64,000 nucleotides of DNA from Halobacteriales archaeon QS_4_70_19 (lineage in GTDB: Archaea > Halobacteriota > Halobacteria > Halobacteriales > Haloarculaceae). The notes under the pieces were generated by a model. That model saw only the letters and a program-made list of their open reading frames with translations, had not been told where the DNA came from and ran no database searches. The stretch covers positions 1 through 64,000 of the forward strand of contig PXRM01000014.1 in NCBI GenBank assembly GCA_003020985.1, read 5' to 3'. Shown here one piece after another: positions 1-7,544 of the stretch (positions are counted from its first letter, which is position 1; every line of letters starts with the position of its first letter). The position numbers and the translations under genes were made by a program.

Positions 1-1
1 G

Positions 2-376
2 GCCGCCGAGCGCGCCCTGGAGTACAGCCAGCAGCGCGAGCAGTTCGGCCAGCCCATCGGCGAGTTCCAGGCCATCCAGCACAAACTCGCCGAGATGTTC
101 GCCGACCTGGAGGCCGCACGGATGCTGACGTACAAGTCCGCCTGGTCCGTCGACAACCGGGACGAACAGCTGACGACGCTGGCGTCGATGGCGAAGGAGT
201 ACGCCTCCCGCGTCGCCGTCGACGTCGCTAACGAGTGCGTGCAGATCCACGGCGGTGCCGGCTACGTCAACGACTTCGACGCCGAGCGGTTCTACCGCGA
301 CGCCAAAATCACCCAAATCTACGAGGGCACCACCGAAATCCAGAAAAACATCATCGCCCGCGAACTGATGAGCTAG
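2..376 (+). CDS. Acyl-CoA dehydrogenase, C-terminal part (5' end outside window)
   Basis: The reading frame is open from base 2 to the TAG at 374-376 and encodes the last 124 residues of an acyl-CoA dehydrogenase, a flavoenzyme of fatty-acid or branched-chain acyl-CoA oxidation. Visible family motifs are QREQFGQPI, the VQIHGGAGY loop, RFYRDAKI and the ending IYEGTTEIQKNIIARELMS, which together form the C-terminal helical domain that binds FAD and acyl-CoA. The start and catalytic region lie before the window. A second member of the family lies at 26825-27952. Substrate chain length cannot be judged from this part. Confidence 0.95.
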   Translation, partial: AAERALEYSQQREQFGQPIGEFQAIQHKLAEMFADLEAARMLTYKSAWSVDNRDEQLTTLASMAKEYASRVAVDVANECVQIHGGAGYVNDFDAERFYRDAKITQIYEGTTEIQKNIIARELMS

Positions 377-716
377 CGGTCCGCGAGCGCGAACAGTTGG
401 TAGAGAGAGCAGCGCCGTCGGAAGCAGGAGGACGATGCGCACACTCACGATCAGCACCTTCGACCCCCGTCGTCGAGGCGACCGACGCACCTGTGGAGTC
501 GTCAGCGGACTCCATGCCGGTGTTCCAACTGGCGTACTACTTATCCTCTCGGCCACCCCCCATGGTTCCGGGCCGACGGGCGAGCAGCGTCGGGGAACAG
601 TACCCCGTCGGGGGGTCGTGGACGAGGGTTCGCCAGCCCGGAATCCGACTCCCGAACCACCCGACGCGGACGGCTTCGGAGACAGACCCTTAGGGGTGGG
701 GCCCCTATCAGGTAGT
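377..716. other. Intergenic, no convincing gene
   Basis: This stretch between the acyl-CoA dehydrogenase stop and the UPF0058-type gene holds overlapping open frames, but their translations are Arg/Pro-rich and look like shadows of GC-rich DNA. The only structure I see is the TAGGGG/CCCCTA inverted repeat at its right end. Confidence 0.6.
691..707. promoter_or_regulatory. Inverted repeat just upstream of the UPF0058-type gene
   Basis: TAGGGG at 691-696 and CCCCTA at 702-707 form a perfect 6-bp inverted repeat with a 5-base spacer. It ends 9 bases before the ATG at 717. For a gene with a short or absent leader this lies between the expected TATA position and the start, so it could be an operator or a leader hairpin. 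No function is demonstrated. Confidence 0.35.
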
Positions 717-947
717 ATGCGGAAACAGGAACTCGTCTACCTGCACGGCCTGCTGCGGGAGGTCCGTGAGTACTACGAGCGCGAGACGGGAGAGCCCGTC
801 GCCACGCCCGGCTACGACGCCTGCGAGGTGTCGCCGAGTGCCATCCATCGCTCGAAGGCGGCGCAGGAGGAGGCGGTCCGGACGCTGCTCGCGGAGCTGG
901 TCGAAACGATGGAGGGACGGCACCAGATCACTGCCGACGCGGACTGA
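717..947 (+). CDS. UPF0058-like small protein
   Basis: A 76-residue protein beginning MRKQELVYLHGLLREVREYYE and rich in His, Glu and helix-forming residues. The size and the start (MRKQELVYLHGLL) fit the small archaeal UPF0058 family, which is conserved in haloarchaea and has no assigned biochemical role. The ATG at 717 is chosen because family members start at this MRKQE motif. Upstream in-frame sequence from 435 is low-complexity and unlikely to be translated. Its neighbours are the dehydrogenase upstream and a convergent coiled-coil protein downstream. Confidence 0.8.
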   Translation: MRKQELVYLHGLLREVREYYERETGEPVATPGYDACEVSPSAIHRSKAAQEEAVRTLLAELVETMEGRHQITADAD

Positions 948-959
948 CCCGTCCGACGG

Positions 960-1151
960 TCACTCCCCGTCGGACGACTCCTCCGGGTCCCCGCCGAGCG
1001 AACGCAACTCCTCCTCGAGTCGGTTGATCTCGCGGCGGATGGCCTCCCGGTTCTCGAAGTTCGCCGTCCGCTCGCGGAGCCGCAGGACGACGAGTCTGGC
1101 CTGTATCTCCTTTGCTCGCTCGGTGGGGTCGGGGTCGTCGGAACCGCTCAC
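960..1151 (-). CDS. Small coiled-coil protein, unknown function
   Basis: About 63 residues from a GTG at 1149-1151, reading VSGSDDPDPTERAKEIQARL and then a charged, Leu-heptad-like helix (REAIRREINRLEEELRSLG). An in-frame ATG at 1175 would add eight residues. The protein has no signal peptide or metal-binding motif. It is convergent with the UPF0058-like gene, with 12 bases between the stops. I do not recognise the family. The regular amphipathic helix and acidic tail make it a plausible real haloarchaeal protein. Confidence 0.5.
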   Translation of the reverse strand: MSGSDDPDPTERAKEIQARLVVLRLRERTANFENREAIRREINRLEEELRSLGGDPEESSDGE

Positions 1152-1250
1152 GTGATGGGAGACGGGTGCGGGCACCCTGAGCCTGACGACCCGGCCGGCG
1201 GTTTCACTCGCTATTCCGCCATTCCTGGTCGACGTATGTCGCCATCATGC

Positions 1251-1475
1251 GGGCGCGTCCGGTGGGGGCTCCACGAGGGCGCCATCGACCGGCCGCGGCT
1301 CGAGCGGATCGCGAACGAGGCCGCCGGCGACGCCCGCATCGGTATCGGCATCCTCCGGAACGCGGCCCGGAAGGCCGAGGACTGGGGCCGGACCGAGGTC
1401 ACCGACGACGTCCTCGACGAGGCTATCCCCGACGCCCGGGCGGCCGTCCACAAGTCCACCGTGGAGAAGCTCCCG
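1251..1475 (+). pseudogene. Relic of an Orc1/Cdc6 replication initiator gene
   Basis: Read in the frame of the ATG at 1236, about 70 residues match the end of the AAA+ module and lid of haloarchaeal Orc1/Cdc6 proteins: RVRWGLHEGAIDR, LERIANEAAGDARIGIGILR, NAARKAEDWGR, VTDDVLDEAIPDARA and VHKSTVEKL. The Walker A/B part that should precede it and the winged-helix domain that should follow are both absent. After about 1475 the frame continues only as antisense of the next gene. This is therefore an internal fragment of a roughly 400-residue protein. No full-length initiator gene is seen in this window. Confidence 0.7.
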
Positions 1476-1496
1476 AGGCGTTCCGGGGACCAGCCC

Positions 1497-2894
1497 TCAC
1501 CCGCCCGTGTCCAGGCTGACGCCACGCGCTTCGAGGACCCGGGCGAGGACCGCCGTCGACCACTCGACCTGTGTCTCCAGGGGGACCTCCTCGGTCACCT
1601 CGTGCAGGGCGGCGGGGACGCCCAGTTCCTCGGCCACCTTTGTCGCGAGCATCCCCGGCGGGGACCCGTCCGACTCGACCGCCTCGTACCGGTAGTCGGG
1701 TTGCCGGGAGGGCGGTACGACCGACTCGTTCACCTCCTCGACGACGCGCTCGAGCGTCGCCGCGAGCGCGGGGTCGCCGGAGTGGAACACGGCCTGGCCG
1801 AACCCGCCCTCGTTCCAGACGCCCTGCGAGGAGTGCATGTCGAGGACGAGGTCCGGGTCGTGGCGGACGACCACGTTGTAGAGCTCCCGTGCCAGGGCCG
1901 TCCGCGGCTCCCGGTCGAGCGGGAACTGGCGGTTGAGGTCGCGGCCCGCCCTGTCGGTCCGCCGGTCGCGGGCGATGGTCTGCTCGCTGGCCCGGGGCAC
2001 GAGCACGAGTGTCCCCGCCTCGACGGACCACGTGCTCGCCGCCTCGACCGCGCGATACCCGGCGACCTCGTCGCCGTGGATGCCCCCGAGGACCAGCACC
2101 CTGGGGCCGTCCGTCGAACTCCGGCGGCGGAAGACGCTGGTCGCCTCCGGGGTCCCGGCCCTGATGTCGTAGCGGCTCCGTCGCAGGGGCGGCGGCGTGG
2201 CTCCGTCCGCCCAGCTCCGTGGGTCCTCGCTCCCCACCAGCTCCGGGCCATCCTCGCCCGGGGACAGAACCGCACAGGTACCGGCTGCCAGCGGTTCGGG
2301 GAGCTGGCCCGCCAGCCGCTCCCCGGGTGCGACCACCACCCGGACGGCTCCCTCGCCGGGTGGCTGCGCGAGTGGCTCCGCCAGGTCGTCGGCGACGCTG
2401 TGTGCCCCGAATGCCAGCCAGGCGGTCTCGCGGGCCGGGCAGTTGGCGGTCGCCACCACCTGCTCGACGGGGGCGTCGAGCGCGGCGAACGCGGTTCCGA
2501 CCGCCCGGGCGTCCGCCCGCCCGCCGCTCGAGAGTGTCCGCTCCCCCCCGCAGGCGTCGGTGTCGACGAGGTCGCTGGCGGCCAATTCCTCCTGGCCAGC
2601 CGGCGGTCGCAGGACGGCCACTACGTCTCCCGCCGCGAGTGCGGTCCGGAGGTCCCTCGGGGTCGCTGTTCCCTCGTCGCGCCCCGCCCGGGACTCGGTC
2701 GGTCGGTCCGGTGTCGCCGTGGCAGCTCCGTCCGGCGTCGGGGATCCGGACGCCGTCTCGGCGGTCGCAGGCGTCTCCGCGCCGAGGGTGGAACAGCCGG
2801 CGATTCCCGCGAGTGCGCCGGCGCTCGCCGCCAGCACCCGTCGGCGCTGTATCGCTCTGTCGTCGCTCCCAGTCGGTGATGGTCCCGCCGGCAT
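1497..2894 (-). CDS. Tat lipoprotein: degenerate histidine-phosphatase-like domain fused to M14/aspartoacylase-like domain
   Basis: This 465-residue protein starts with a Tat lipoprotein signal (RRRVLAASAGALAGIAGC, lipobox Cys34), so it should be anchored outside the cell. Residues about 264-460 carry the zinc-carboxypeptidase/succinylglutamate desuccinylase pattern: GGIHGDE with zinc ligands His273 and Glu276, LDMHSS with His354, and a late HEVTEE with candidate catalytic Glu432. Residues about 85-170 resemble a histidine phosphatase (LSSGGRADARAVGTAF, then ETAWLAFG), but the RHG motif is replaced by LRPP, so that domain is probably inactive. A Ser/Thr/Pro-rich linker (about 38-80) follows the lipobox. 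The substrate is unknown; amidated or acylated small molecules or peptides are plausible. Confidence 0.75.
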   Translation of the reverse strand: MPAGPSPTGSDDRAIQRRRVLAASAGALAGIAGCSTLGAETPATAETASGSPTPDGAATATPDRPTESRAGRDEGTATPRDLRTALAAGDVVAVLRPPAGQEELAASDLVDTDACGGERTLSSGGRADARAVGTAFAALDAPVEQVVATANCPARETAWLAFGAHSVADDLAEPLAQPPGEGAVRVVVAPGERLAGQLPEPLAAGTCAVLSPGEDGPELVGSEDPRSWADGATPPPLRRSRYDIRAGTPEATSVFRRRSSTDGPRVLVLGGIHGDEVAGYRAVEAASTWSVEAGTLVLVPRASEQTIARDRRTDRAGRDLNRQFPLDREPRTALARELYNVVVRHDPDLVLDMHSSQGVWNEGGFGQAVFHSGDPALAATLERVVEEVNESVVPPSRQPDYRYEAVESDGSPPGMLATKVAEELGVPAALHEVTEEVPLETQVEWSTAVLARVLEARGVSLDTGG

Positions 2895-3118
2895 CGTCCC
2901 CTCGAACAGGGTTCACACTCAAGTGGTTTCTATACGGTTCCGCGGAGTGTCACCGCCCTCGGGATCTCCTCCCCGGTGGTCGGAAGGACTGCGGTATCTC
3001 CAGCGGGCAGAGAAGTGGAAAATCGAACCGGTTCCGAACGAGCTCCGATACATAGTCGAAAATTCATAATCCAACCCGGTAATCAGATTTACATTTGTGT
3101 TCGACAATACCAACTCTG

Positions 3119-3754
3119 ATGTCCGGAGGTGGAGTCCTGCGGCAGACCGCACGAACCGCATTGAAGAGGCTGGTCCGCGCGCCGCCACAGCAGTTCTGGC
3201 CGGCGGTCGTCGTGATCGCGGTGGTCGCGACGTTCTCCGTCCAGAACGCGACCTGGTTCCGCGAGTACACGATCGCCGTGTTCGTCTCCGTTCTCGGTAT
3301 CCTCTACACGATGGACGTGCTCGACCCGACGAAGAATAAGACCCGGGCCCAGCTGGTGCTGGTGTTCGTCGCCCTGGGCTCCTTCTTCGGCGGCCAGCTG
3401 TTACAGGGGTACATCGAGGACGCCGTCGGCCGGCTCGCGGTGCTCCAGATCCTCGGCATCGTCGGCATCGGGACCCGGCTCGCCGTCAACTACCTCGTCA
3501 TCATGAACGAGCCGCTCAAACGACACCGGAACGAATCACAGCCCATCGTCTTCGACGGGAACGCCAACACCTACGTCATCTACCTCACGGGCATGGTCGC
3601 CATCGGCATCCCGGAGGTCATCGAGAACACGGGCACCGTCCTCGGACTCAGCATCGACCTCCTCCTCGGACTGCTCGTCTGTGCCACGTGCGCTACAGTG
3701 GCCTACCTCCTCCTCGGGAACGAGAAGATACGCGAGCAGGGGTCCCGGCTGTAG
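3119..3754 (+). CDS. Polytopic membrane protein, unknown family
   Basis: About 211 residues from the ATG at 3119 (MSGGGVLRQTARTALKRLVR). An alternative ATG at 3095 adds eight residues. There are roughly six hydrophobic segments: WPAVVVIAVVATF, YTIAVFVSVLGILYT, LVLVFVALGSFFGGQLL, LAVLQILGIVGIG, VIYLTGMVAIGIPEVI and LLLGLLVCATCATVAYLLL. A charged N-terminus and a loop with NEPLKRHRNESQ suggest an inside N-terminus. No transport signature or catalytic motif is visible. It stands alone, divergent from the M14-like lipoprotein gene. Confidence 0.75.
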   Translation: MSGGGVLRQTARTALKRLVRAPPQQFWPAVVVIAVVATFSVQNATWFREYTIAVFVSVLGILYTMDVLDPTKNKTRAQLVLVFVALGSFFGGQLLQGYIEDAVGRLAVLQILGIVGIGTRLAVNYLVIMNEPLKRHRNESQPIVFDGNANTYVIYLTGMVAIGIPEVIENTGTVLGLSIDLLLGLLVCATCATVAYLLLGNEKIREQGSRL

Positions 3755-3870
3755 CGGCCCGGTCCCTGCACGAATCGGAGCCTGGCCGGCGGCCCGAGCG
3801 GCGGTTGACTGCCGCAGATCCTCCTCGCCCCCCTCTCCTGCTGGCGCGTCTCCAGTGGCGCCACGGCACG

Positions 3871-4131
3871 GTGTCCATCCGGGCCGACATCGCGGAGTGG
3901 AGTCCGCGTCGAAAAGAGGTGCCGGCCGGCGACCTGGACCCGGAGTTCGAGCACGTGCGCCACTGCTACCGCGCCCTCCAGCGGGTCGGACTCGTCACCG
4001 AGTACGAGGGGAGCAGCATCAAGGCGAGCGAGCGAAAGCTCGAGCCCAGGATCGAGGTCCACCGGAAGCGCACCGACTACGTGGCGACCGACACCGCCGA
4101 GGGACTACTCCGGGGGCTGGACGGGGACTGA
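3871..4131 (+). CDS. Possible winged-helix protein or remnant, unknown
   Basis: The frame from the GTG at 3871 gives 86 residues: VSIRADIAEWSPRRKEVP, FEHVRHCYRALQRVGLVTEY, EGSSIKASERKL and YVATDTAEGLLRGL. The pattern of a helix pair followed by 'RVGLV..YEG..IKASE' recalls the C-terminal half of haloarchaeal winged-helix regulators, but the first helices are missing. It may be a truncated gene or a short wHTH protein. The frame also extends upstream through non-convincing sequence overlapping the previous gene. Codon use looks coding downstream of 3871 only. Confidence 0.4.
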   Translation: MSIRADIAEWSPRRKEVPAGDLDPEFEHVRHCYRALQRVGLVTEYEGSSIKASERKLEPRIEVHRKRTDYVATDTAEGLLRGLDGD

Positions 4132-4164
4132 CACTCTTGCAGCTGGAGTGCGTATCGGGCACAC

Positions 4165-4290
4165 ATGACACACGACGCGCCGGGCGGGGATGACGTGCGA
4201 CGACTCTGGTGTGCGAACTGCCAACTCGGCGTCGAGTCGTCAACGGGAGAGGCTGGCCCCGAGTGCCCGGCCTGTGGCACCAGGTTGTGA
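4165..4290 (+). CDS. 41-residue CxxC zinc-finger micro-protein
   Basis: The ATG at 4165 opens a 41-codon frame ending in TGA at 4288-4290. The product reads MTHDAPGGDDVRRLW, then CANC, then an acidic linker and CPACG before TRL. The two CxxC knuckles spaced 17 residues apart form a classical rubredoxin-like or zinc-ribbon site, as in the many one-domain zinc micro-proteins of haloarchaea. It lies directly before the tRNA-Thr gene, which is on the opposite strand. It is too short for usual gene calling but the cysteine spacing is hard to explain by chance. Confidence 0.65.
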   Translation: MTHDAPGGDDVRRLWCANCQLGVESSTGEAGPECPACGTRL

Positions 4291-4294
4291 GACG

Positions 4295-4368
4295 AGCCAC
4301 GGGTGGGATTTGAACCCACGAATTCTCGATTACAAGTCGAGTGCTTGAACCGCCCAAGCTCCCGTGGC
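4295..4368 (-). tRNA. tRNA-Thr (anticodon UGU)
   Basis: The reverse strand folds into a 74-nt cloverleaf. The acceptor stem pairs GCCACGG with CCGTGGC, and the anticodon stem pairs CTCGA with TCGAG around the loop CTTGTAA, which gives anticodon TGT. The T arm GTGGG/CCCAC holds GTTCAAATC. No CCA is encoded and no intron is seen in the anticodon loop. Confidence 0.93.
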
Positions 4369-4401
4369 GCGTCCGGCGGTTGTCCTCGGGGACTGGAAAC
4401 C

Positions 4402-5010
4402 TTATCGGTCGTCGATGCGCCGCCGGAGTTCGACGCGATGGAGGCCGTAGCCGTGACGCCGGTAGAAGCGACGGGCGGCCTCGTTCGCGGCGAGCACCTC
4501 CAGGGAGACGACGGCCGCGCCCTCGGCGGCGAGGTGGGCCTCCCCGACGGCCAGGAGCGCGGTCCCGATCCCGTGCCCCCGCGCCTCCGGCCGGACGTAG
4601 AGGTTCCGAACCACCCCCCGGTCGCTCGCCTCGACGAACTCCCCGGTCGCGAGGCTAGCCGTGACGAAGCCGAGGACGTCGTCGGGGTCGGCATCGACGT
4701 CGGCCTCGACGAGGGCGATGGGTTCGGCGTCCAGGTCGACGGCCACGTCGGCGGTAGCCGCGGCGTCGTCGGCACTGATCCCATCGGCGGCCGACGGCAT
4801 TTCGCATCGGCGGGCGACGAACAGCCCGCCGGTGACCGCGTGACGGAGGGCAGCCTCCCGGGCTGCGTGCCGGTTCCGGTCGGCGAGCAGCCGCGAGCCG
4901 TGTGCCTGCTGGCCCTCGGCGAGTGCGACCCAGCAGTCGGCGACCGCCGCCGCGTCCTCGGTGCCGCCGCGTTCGACGACGACGCCCGGCGCGGCGTCCC
5001 GGTCGGTCAC
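4402..5010 (-). CDS. GNAT family N-acetyltransferase
   Basis: A 202-residue protein whose second half has the GNAT core. VRNLYVRPEARGHGIGTALL carries the acetyl-CoA pyrophosphate-binding R/Q-x-x-G-x-G/A signature (RGHGIG), followed by VSLEVLAANEAARRFYRRHGY, which is motif B. An acidic segment around residues 75-115 interrupts the early part of the fold and is longer than usual. The start ATG overlaps the stop of pgk by four bases (5007-5010), so the two are probably co-transcribed. The acceptor substrate cannot be read from the sequence. Confidence 0.85.
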   Translation of the reverse strand: MTDRDAAPGVVVERGGTEDAAAVADCWVALAEGQQAHGSRLLADRNRHAAREAALRHAVTGGLFVARRCEMPSAADGISADDAAATADVAVDLDAEPIALVEADVDADPDDVLGFVTASLATGEFVEASDRGVVRNLYVRPEARGHGIGTALLAVGEAHLAAEGAAVVSLEVLAANEAARRFYRRHGYGLHRVELRRRIDDR

Positions 5011-6224
5011 GCCCCGGCGTCCGGGGGCGTCTCGTGCCAGTCCTCGCGGAGCACCTCGACGGCCGGGAGCTGCTCGCCGGTCAGCATCCGGAGCGCCGCC
5101 CCGCCGCCGGTGGAGACGTGGTCGAACCCCTCGACGCCGAGCGCCCGGAGCGCGGCGGCGGTGTCGCCGCCGCCGACGATGCTGTGCTCCGCACGGGCGG
5201 CGGCCTCGAACAGGTCCCGGGTCCCGGTGGCGAACGGCTCCTCCTCGAAGACGCCCGCCGGTCCGTTGCAGATGGCCGTCCCGGCGTCGTCCAGCACCTC
5301 CGCGTAGGCGGCGACCGTCTTCGCGCCGATGTCCATGGCGGCGTTCTCTGACGGGAGGTCGCGGAGGTCGAGTTCGGCGCGCTCGCCGTCCTGCTCGACG
5401 GCCACGTCGCGTGGCAGGCGGATGCGCGAGCCGAAGTCGTCGAGCAGGTCGCCGGCGCGTTTGACCGCCCGGTTGGAGCGCTCGTTGACGACGTGGGCGC
5501 TGGCCGCACCGAGCTGGACGCCGTCGGCCAGCAGGAAGGCGTTGCCGACGACACCCGAAACGAGGACGTGGTCGGCGAGGTCACGCTCCAGCACGGAGCG
5601 GGCCACGTCCAGCGAGTCGACGACCTTCGCGCCGCCGAGGGCGTACACCCGCGGCTCGGGGCTGGACTCGATACTGCCCAGCACCTCCAGCTCCTGCTCC
5701 ATCACGCGGCCGGCGTAGCCCGGCACGAGGACGGGGAACCCGACGAGCGAGGGCTGCGAGCGGTGGGCGGCCGCGAAGGCGTCGTTCACGTACGCGTCGA
5801 GCGCGGGCGCGAGCTTGCGAACGAGGAACGTCTCGGCGGCGACCTCGGGGTCGAACTCCATGTACTCCTCGGAGTAGAACCGCGTGTTCTCGAGGACGAC
5901 GCACTCGCCGTCCTCGAGGGCGTCGACCTGGTCGCGGGCGGCCGCGGTGAACGTGGCGTCGCAGTGGTCGACGGGGTGGTCGAGCAGCTCGCCGAGGTGG
6001 TCGGCGTGCGAGGAGAGGTCGGCGAACTCGTCGCCGCCGGGGCGCCCCTGATGCGCGAGCACCGCGACCCTGGCGTCGCGGTCGAGGAGCTCCGAGAGCG
6101 TGTCCAGATGCGCTCGGACCCGCGAGTCGTCCGCCAGCTGTCCGCCGTCGAGCGGACTGTTGATGTCGACCCGCACCCCGAGTGTGGTCCCGGAGGCGTC
6201 GAGGTCCGCCAGCGTCCGTAGCAT
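5007..6224 (-). CDS. pgk: Phosphoglycerate kinase
   Basis: A 405-residue enzyme of glycolysis/gluconeogenesis that transfers phosphate between 1,3-bisphosphoglycerate and ADP. Motifs are in order: GVRVDINSPL near the N-terminus (substrate site), AHQGRPGG, VVLENTRFY, YVNDAFAAAHRSQPS, YALGGAKVVDS (hinge/nucleotide side), ICNGPAGVFE, and the GGGDTAAAL nucleotide loop. The ATG at 6222-6224 (MLRTLADLD) is chosen because the frame continues open far upstream only as antisense of livH. It is the first gene of a pair with the GNAT gene. Confidence 0.96.
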   Translation of the reverse strand: MLRTLADLDASGTTLGVRVDINSPLDGGQLADDSRVRAHLDTLSELLDRDARVAVLAHQGRPGGDEFADLSSHADHLGELLDHPVDHCDATFTAAARDQVDALEDGECVVLENTRFYSEEYMEFDPEVAAETFLVRKLAPALDAYVNDAFAAAHRSQPSLVGFPVLVPGYAGRVMEQELEVLGSIESSPEPRVYALGGAKVVDSLDVARSVLERDLADHVLVSGVVGNAFLLADGVQLGAASAHVVNERSNRAVKRAGDLLDDFGSRIRLPRDVAVEQDGERAELDLRDLPSENAAMDIGAKTVAAYAEVLDDAGTAICNGPAGVFEEEPFATGTRDLFEAAARAEHSIVGGGDTAAALRALGVEGFDHVSTGGGAALRMLTGEQLPAVEVLREDWHETPPDAGA

Positions 6225-6407
6225 GTTCGCCCGTCCCGTCGGACCCAGCAAAGGCCTTTCCTTCCGGCGGCCGGGCCGCCCGGTACGCGGACGGCCACTA
6301 CCACCGCCGGATTCCCGTCGATACGCTGGTATTGACCATCCTACCGCCGAAAGGGAGCGAAGGATTATTGATTGCTGGCCGTGGCTAACAGTCCGTGAAG
6401 CAGACTC

Positions 6408-7544
6408 ATGGGTGTAACTGAAGCCTACAGGGAGGGTCGTGACCTCGTCGTCGAGCGGCCGGCGGTGTGGCTGCTCGTCCTCGCGACCCTCTACCTCGCT
6501 GTCGACCTCGCGGGGAAGCTCGCCGGCGTCACCCTGACGGTCGGGGGAACACAGCTCGTTGGTGGTGACCTCGCGGTGTCGACGTTCGGGCGGTTCATGA
6601 AGGACGGACTGATCGTGGGGCTGGTCGTCGGACTCGCCGGCGTCGGCCTCTCGATGACGTACAGCATCCTCAACTTCGCCAACTTCGCTCACGGTGACTA
6701 CCTGACCACGGGAGCGTTCTCCGGGTGGCTGGCGGCGTACGTCACCGCCTTCGTCACCCTGAACGCGAACGTGCCGTTCGGGGAGATCTTCCTCCTGAAC
6801 GAGCCGGCGCTGGTATCGATCGTCAGCACGCCACTGGCGGTGGTCGTCGGTGTCGTCGTCTCCGCGGTGGTGACCATCGGCTCGGTGCTGCTCCTCGACC
6901 GGATCGTCTACCGGCCGATGCGTGACAAGGGTGGAATCTCGCTGTTGATCGCGTCGCTGGGCGTGGCGCTGGCGCTGCGCTACGTCATCGTCATCGTCTT
7001 CTCGACCAACACGCGGGGGCTGACCAGGACCAGCGGCGTCCCGGCGCTGGACATCCCCGCCATCGACGGCGTCGTCCCGCTCGACGCCCACGAGGTGACG
7101 CTGGTCCTGTTCGCCGTCGGCCTGATGCTCGGCGTCCACCTCCTGCTCCAGCGGACCAAACTCGGGAAGGCGATGCGGGCGATGGCCGACAACAAGGACC
7201 TCGCCCAGGTCACCGGCATCCCCACCGAACGGGTGGTCCGGGCGACCTGGATCATCGGCGGCGGACTCGCCGGGGTCGCCGGCTTCCTCATCGTCCTCGA
7301 GCGGGGGACGCTCAACTTCAACCTCGGCTTCCGGCTCCTACTGCTCATCTTCGCCGGAGTCATCCTCGGCGGCATCGGCTCGGTCTACGGGGCGATGGGC
7401 GGGGGCATCATCATCGGCGTCGTCTCCCGGCTCTCGCTGGTGTGGATCCCCTCCGACTTCGCCCGGGTAGCCGCGTTCCTCGTGATGATCGTCGTGCTGC
7501 TGTACCGTCCAGAGGGCCTCTTCGGGGGGGTGACGACGGCATGA
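6408..7544 (+). CDS. livH: Branched-chain amino-acid ABC transporter permease, LivH type
   Basis: A 378-residue integral membrane permease of the high-affinity branched-chain amino-acid (or related amide) importer. It has eight or so hydrophobic segments. Family signatures include the LSMTYSILNFANFAHGDYLT region, VYRPMRDKGG.SLLIASLGVAL, and the EAA-type cytoplasmic loop TKLGKAMRAMADNKDLAQVTGI. An N-terminal segment of about 60 residues precedes the conserved core. Its stop overlaps the livM start by four bases, beginning a tight livHMGF operon. Substrate assignment rests on family only. Confidence 0.93.
   Translation: MGVTEAYREGRDLVVERPAVWLLVLATLYLAVDLAGKLAGVTLTVGGTQLVGGDLAVSTFGRFMKDGLIVGLVVGLAGVGLSMTYSILNFANFAHGDYLTTGAFSGWLAAYVTAFVTLNANVPFGEIFLLNEPALVSIVSTPLAVVVGVVVSAVVTIGSVLLLDRIVYRPMRDKGGISLLIASLGVALALRYVIVIVFSTNTRGLTRTSGVPALDIPAIDGVVPLDAHEVTLVLFAVGLMLGVHLLLQRTKLGKAMRAMADNKDLAQVTGIPTERVVRATWIIGGGLAGVAGFLIVLERGTLNFNLGFRLLLLIFAGVILGGIGSVYGAMGGGIIIGVVSRLSLVWIPSDFARVAAFLVMIVVLLYRPEGLFGGVTTA

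Noticed and set aside
1152-2879. A 575-codon rightward open frame covering the M14-like gene
   Set aside because: Beyond the short Orc1/Cdc6-like start it is Arg/Gly/Pro-rich antisense of the clearly coding leftward lipoprotein gene.
6225-7139. N-terminal extension of phosphoglycerate kinase by about 300 codons
   Set aside because: The extra sequence is antisense of livH and polar low-complexity; the kinase family starts at the MLRTLADLD methionine.
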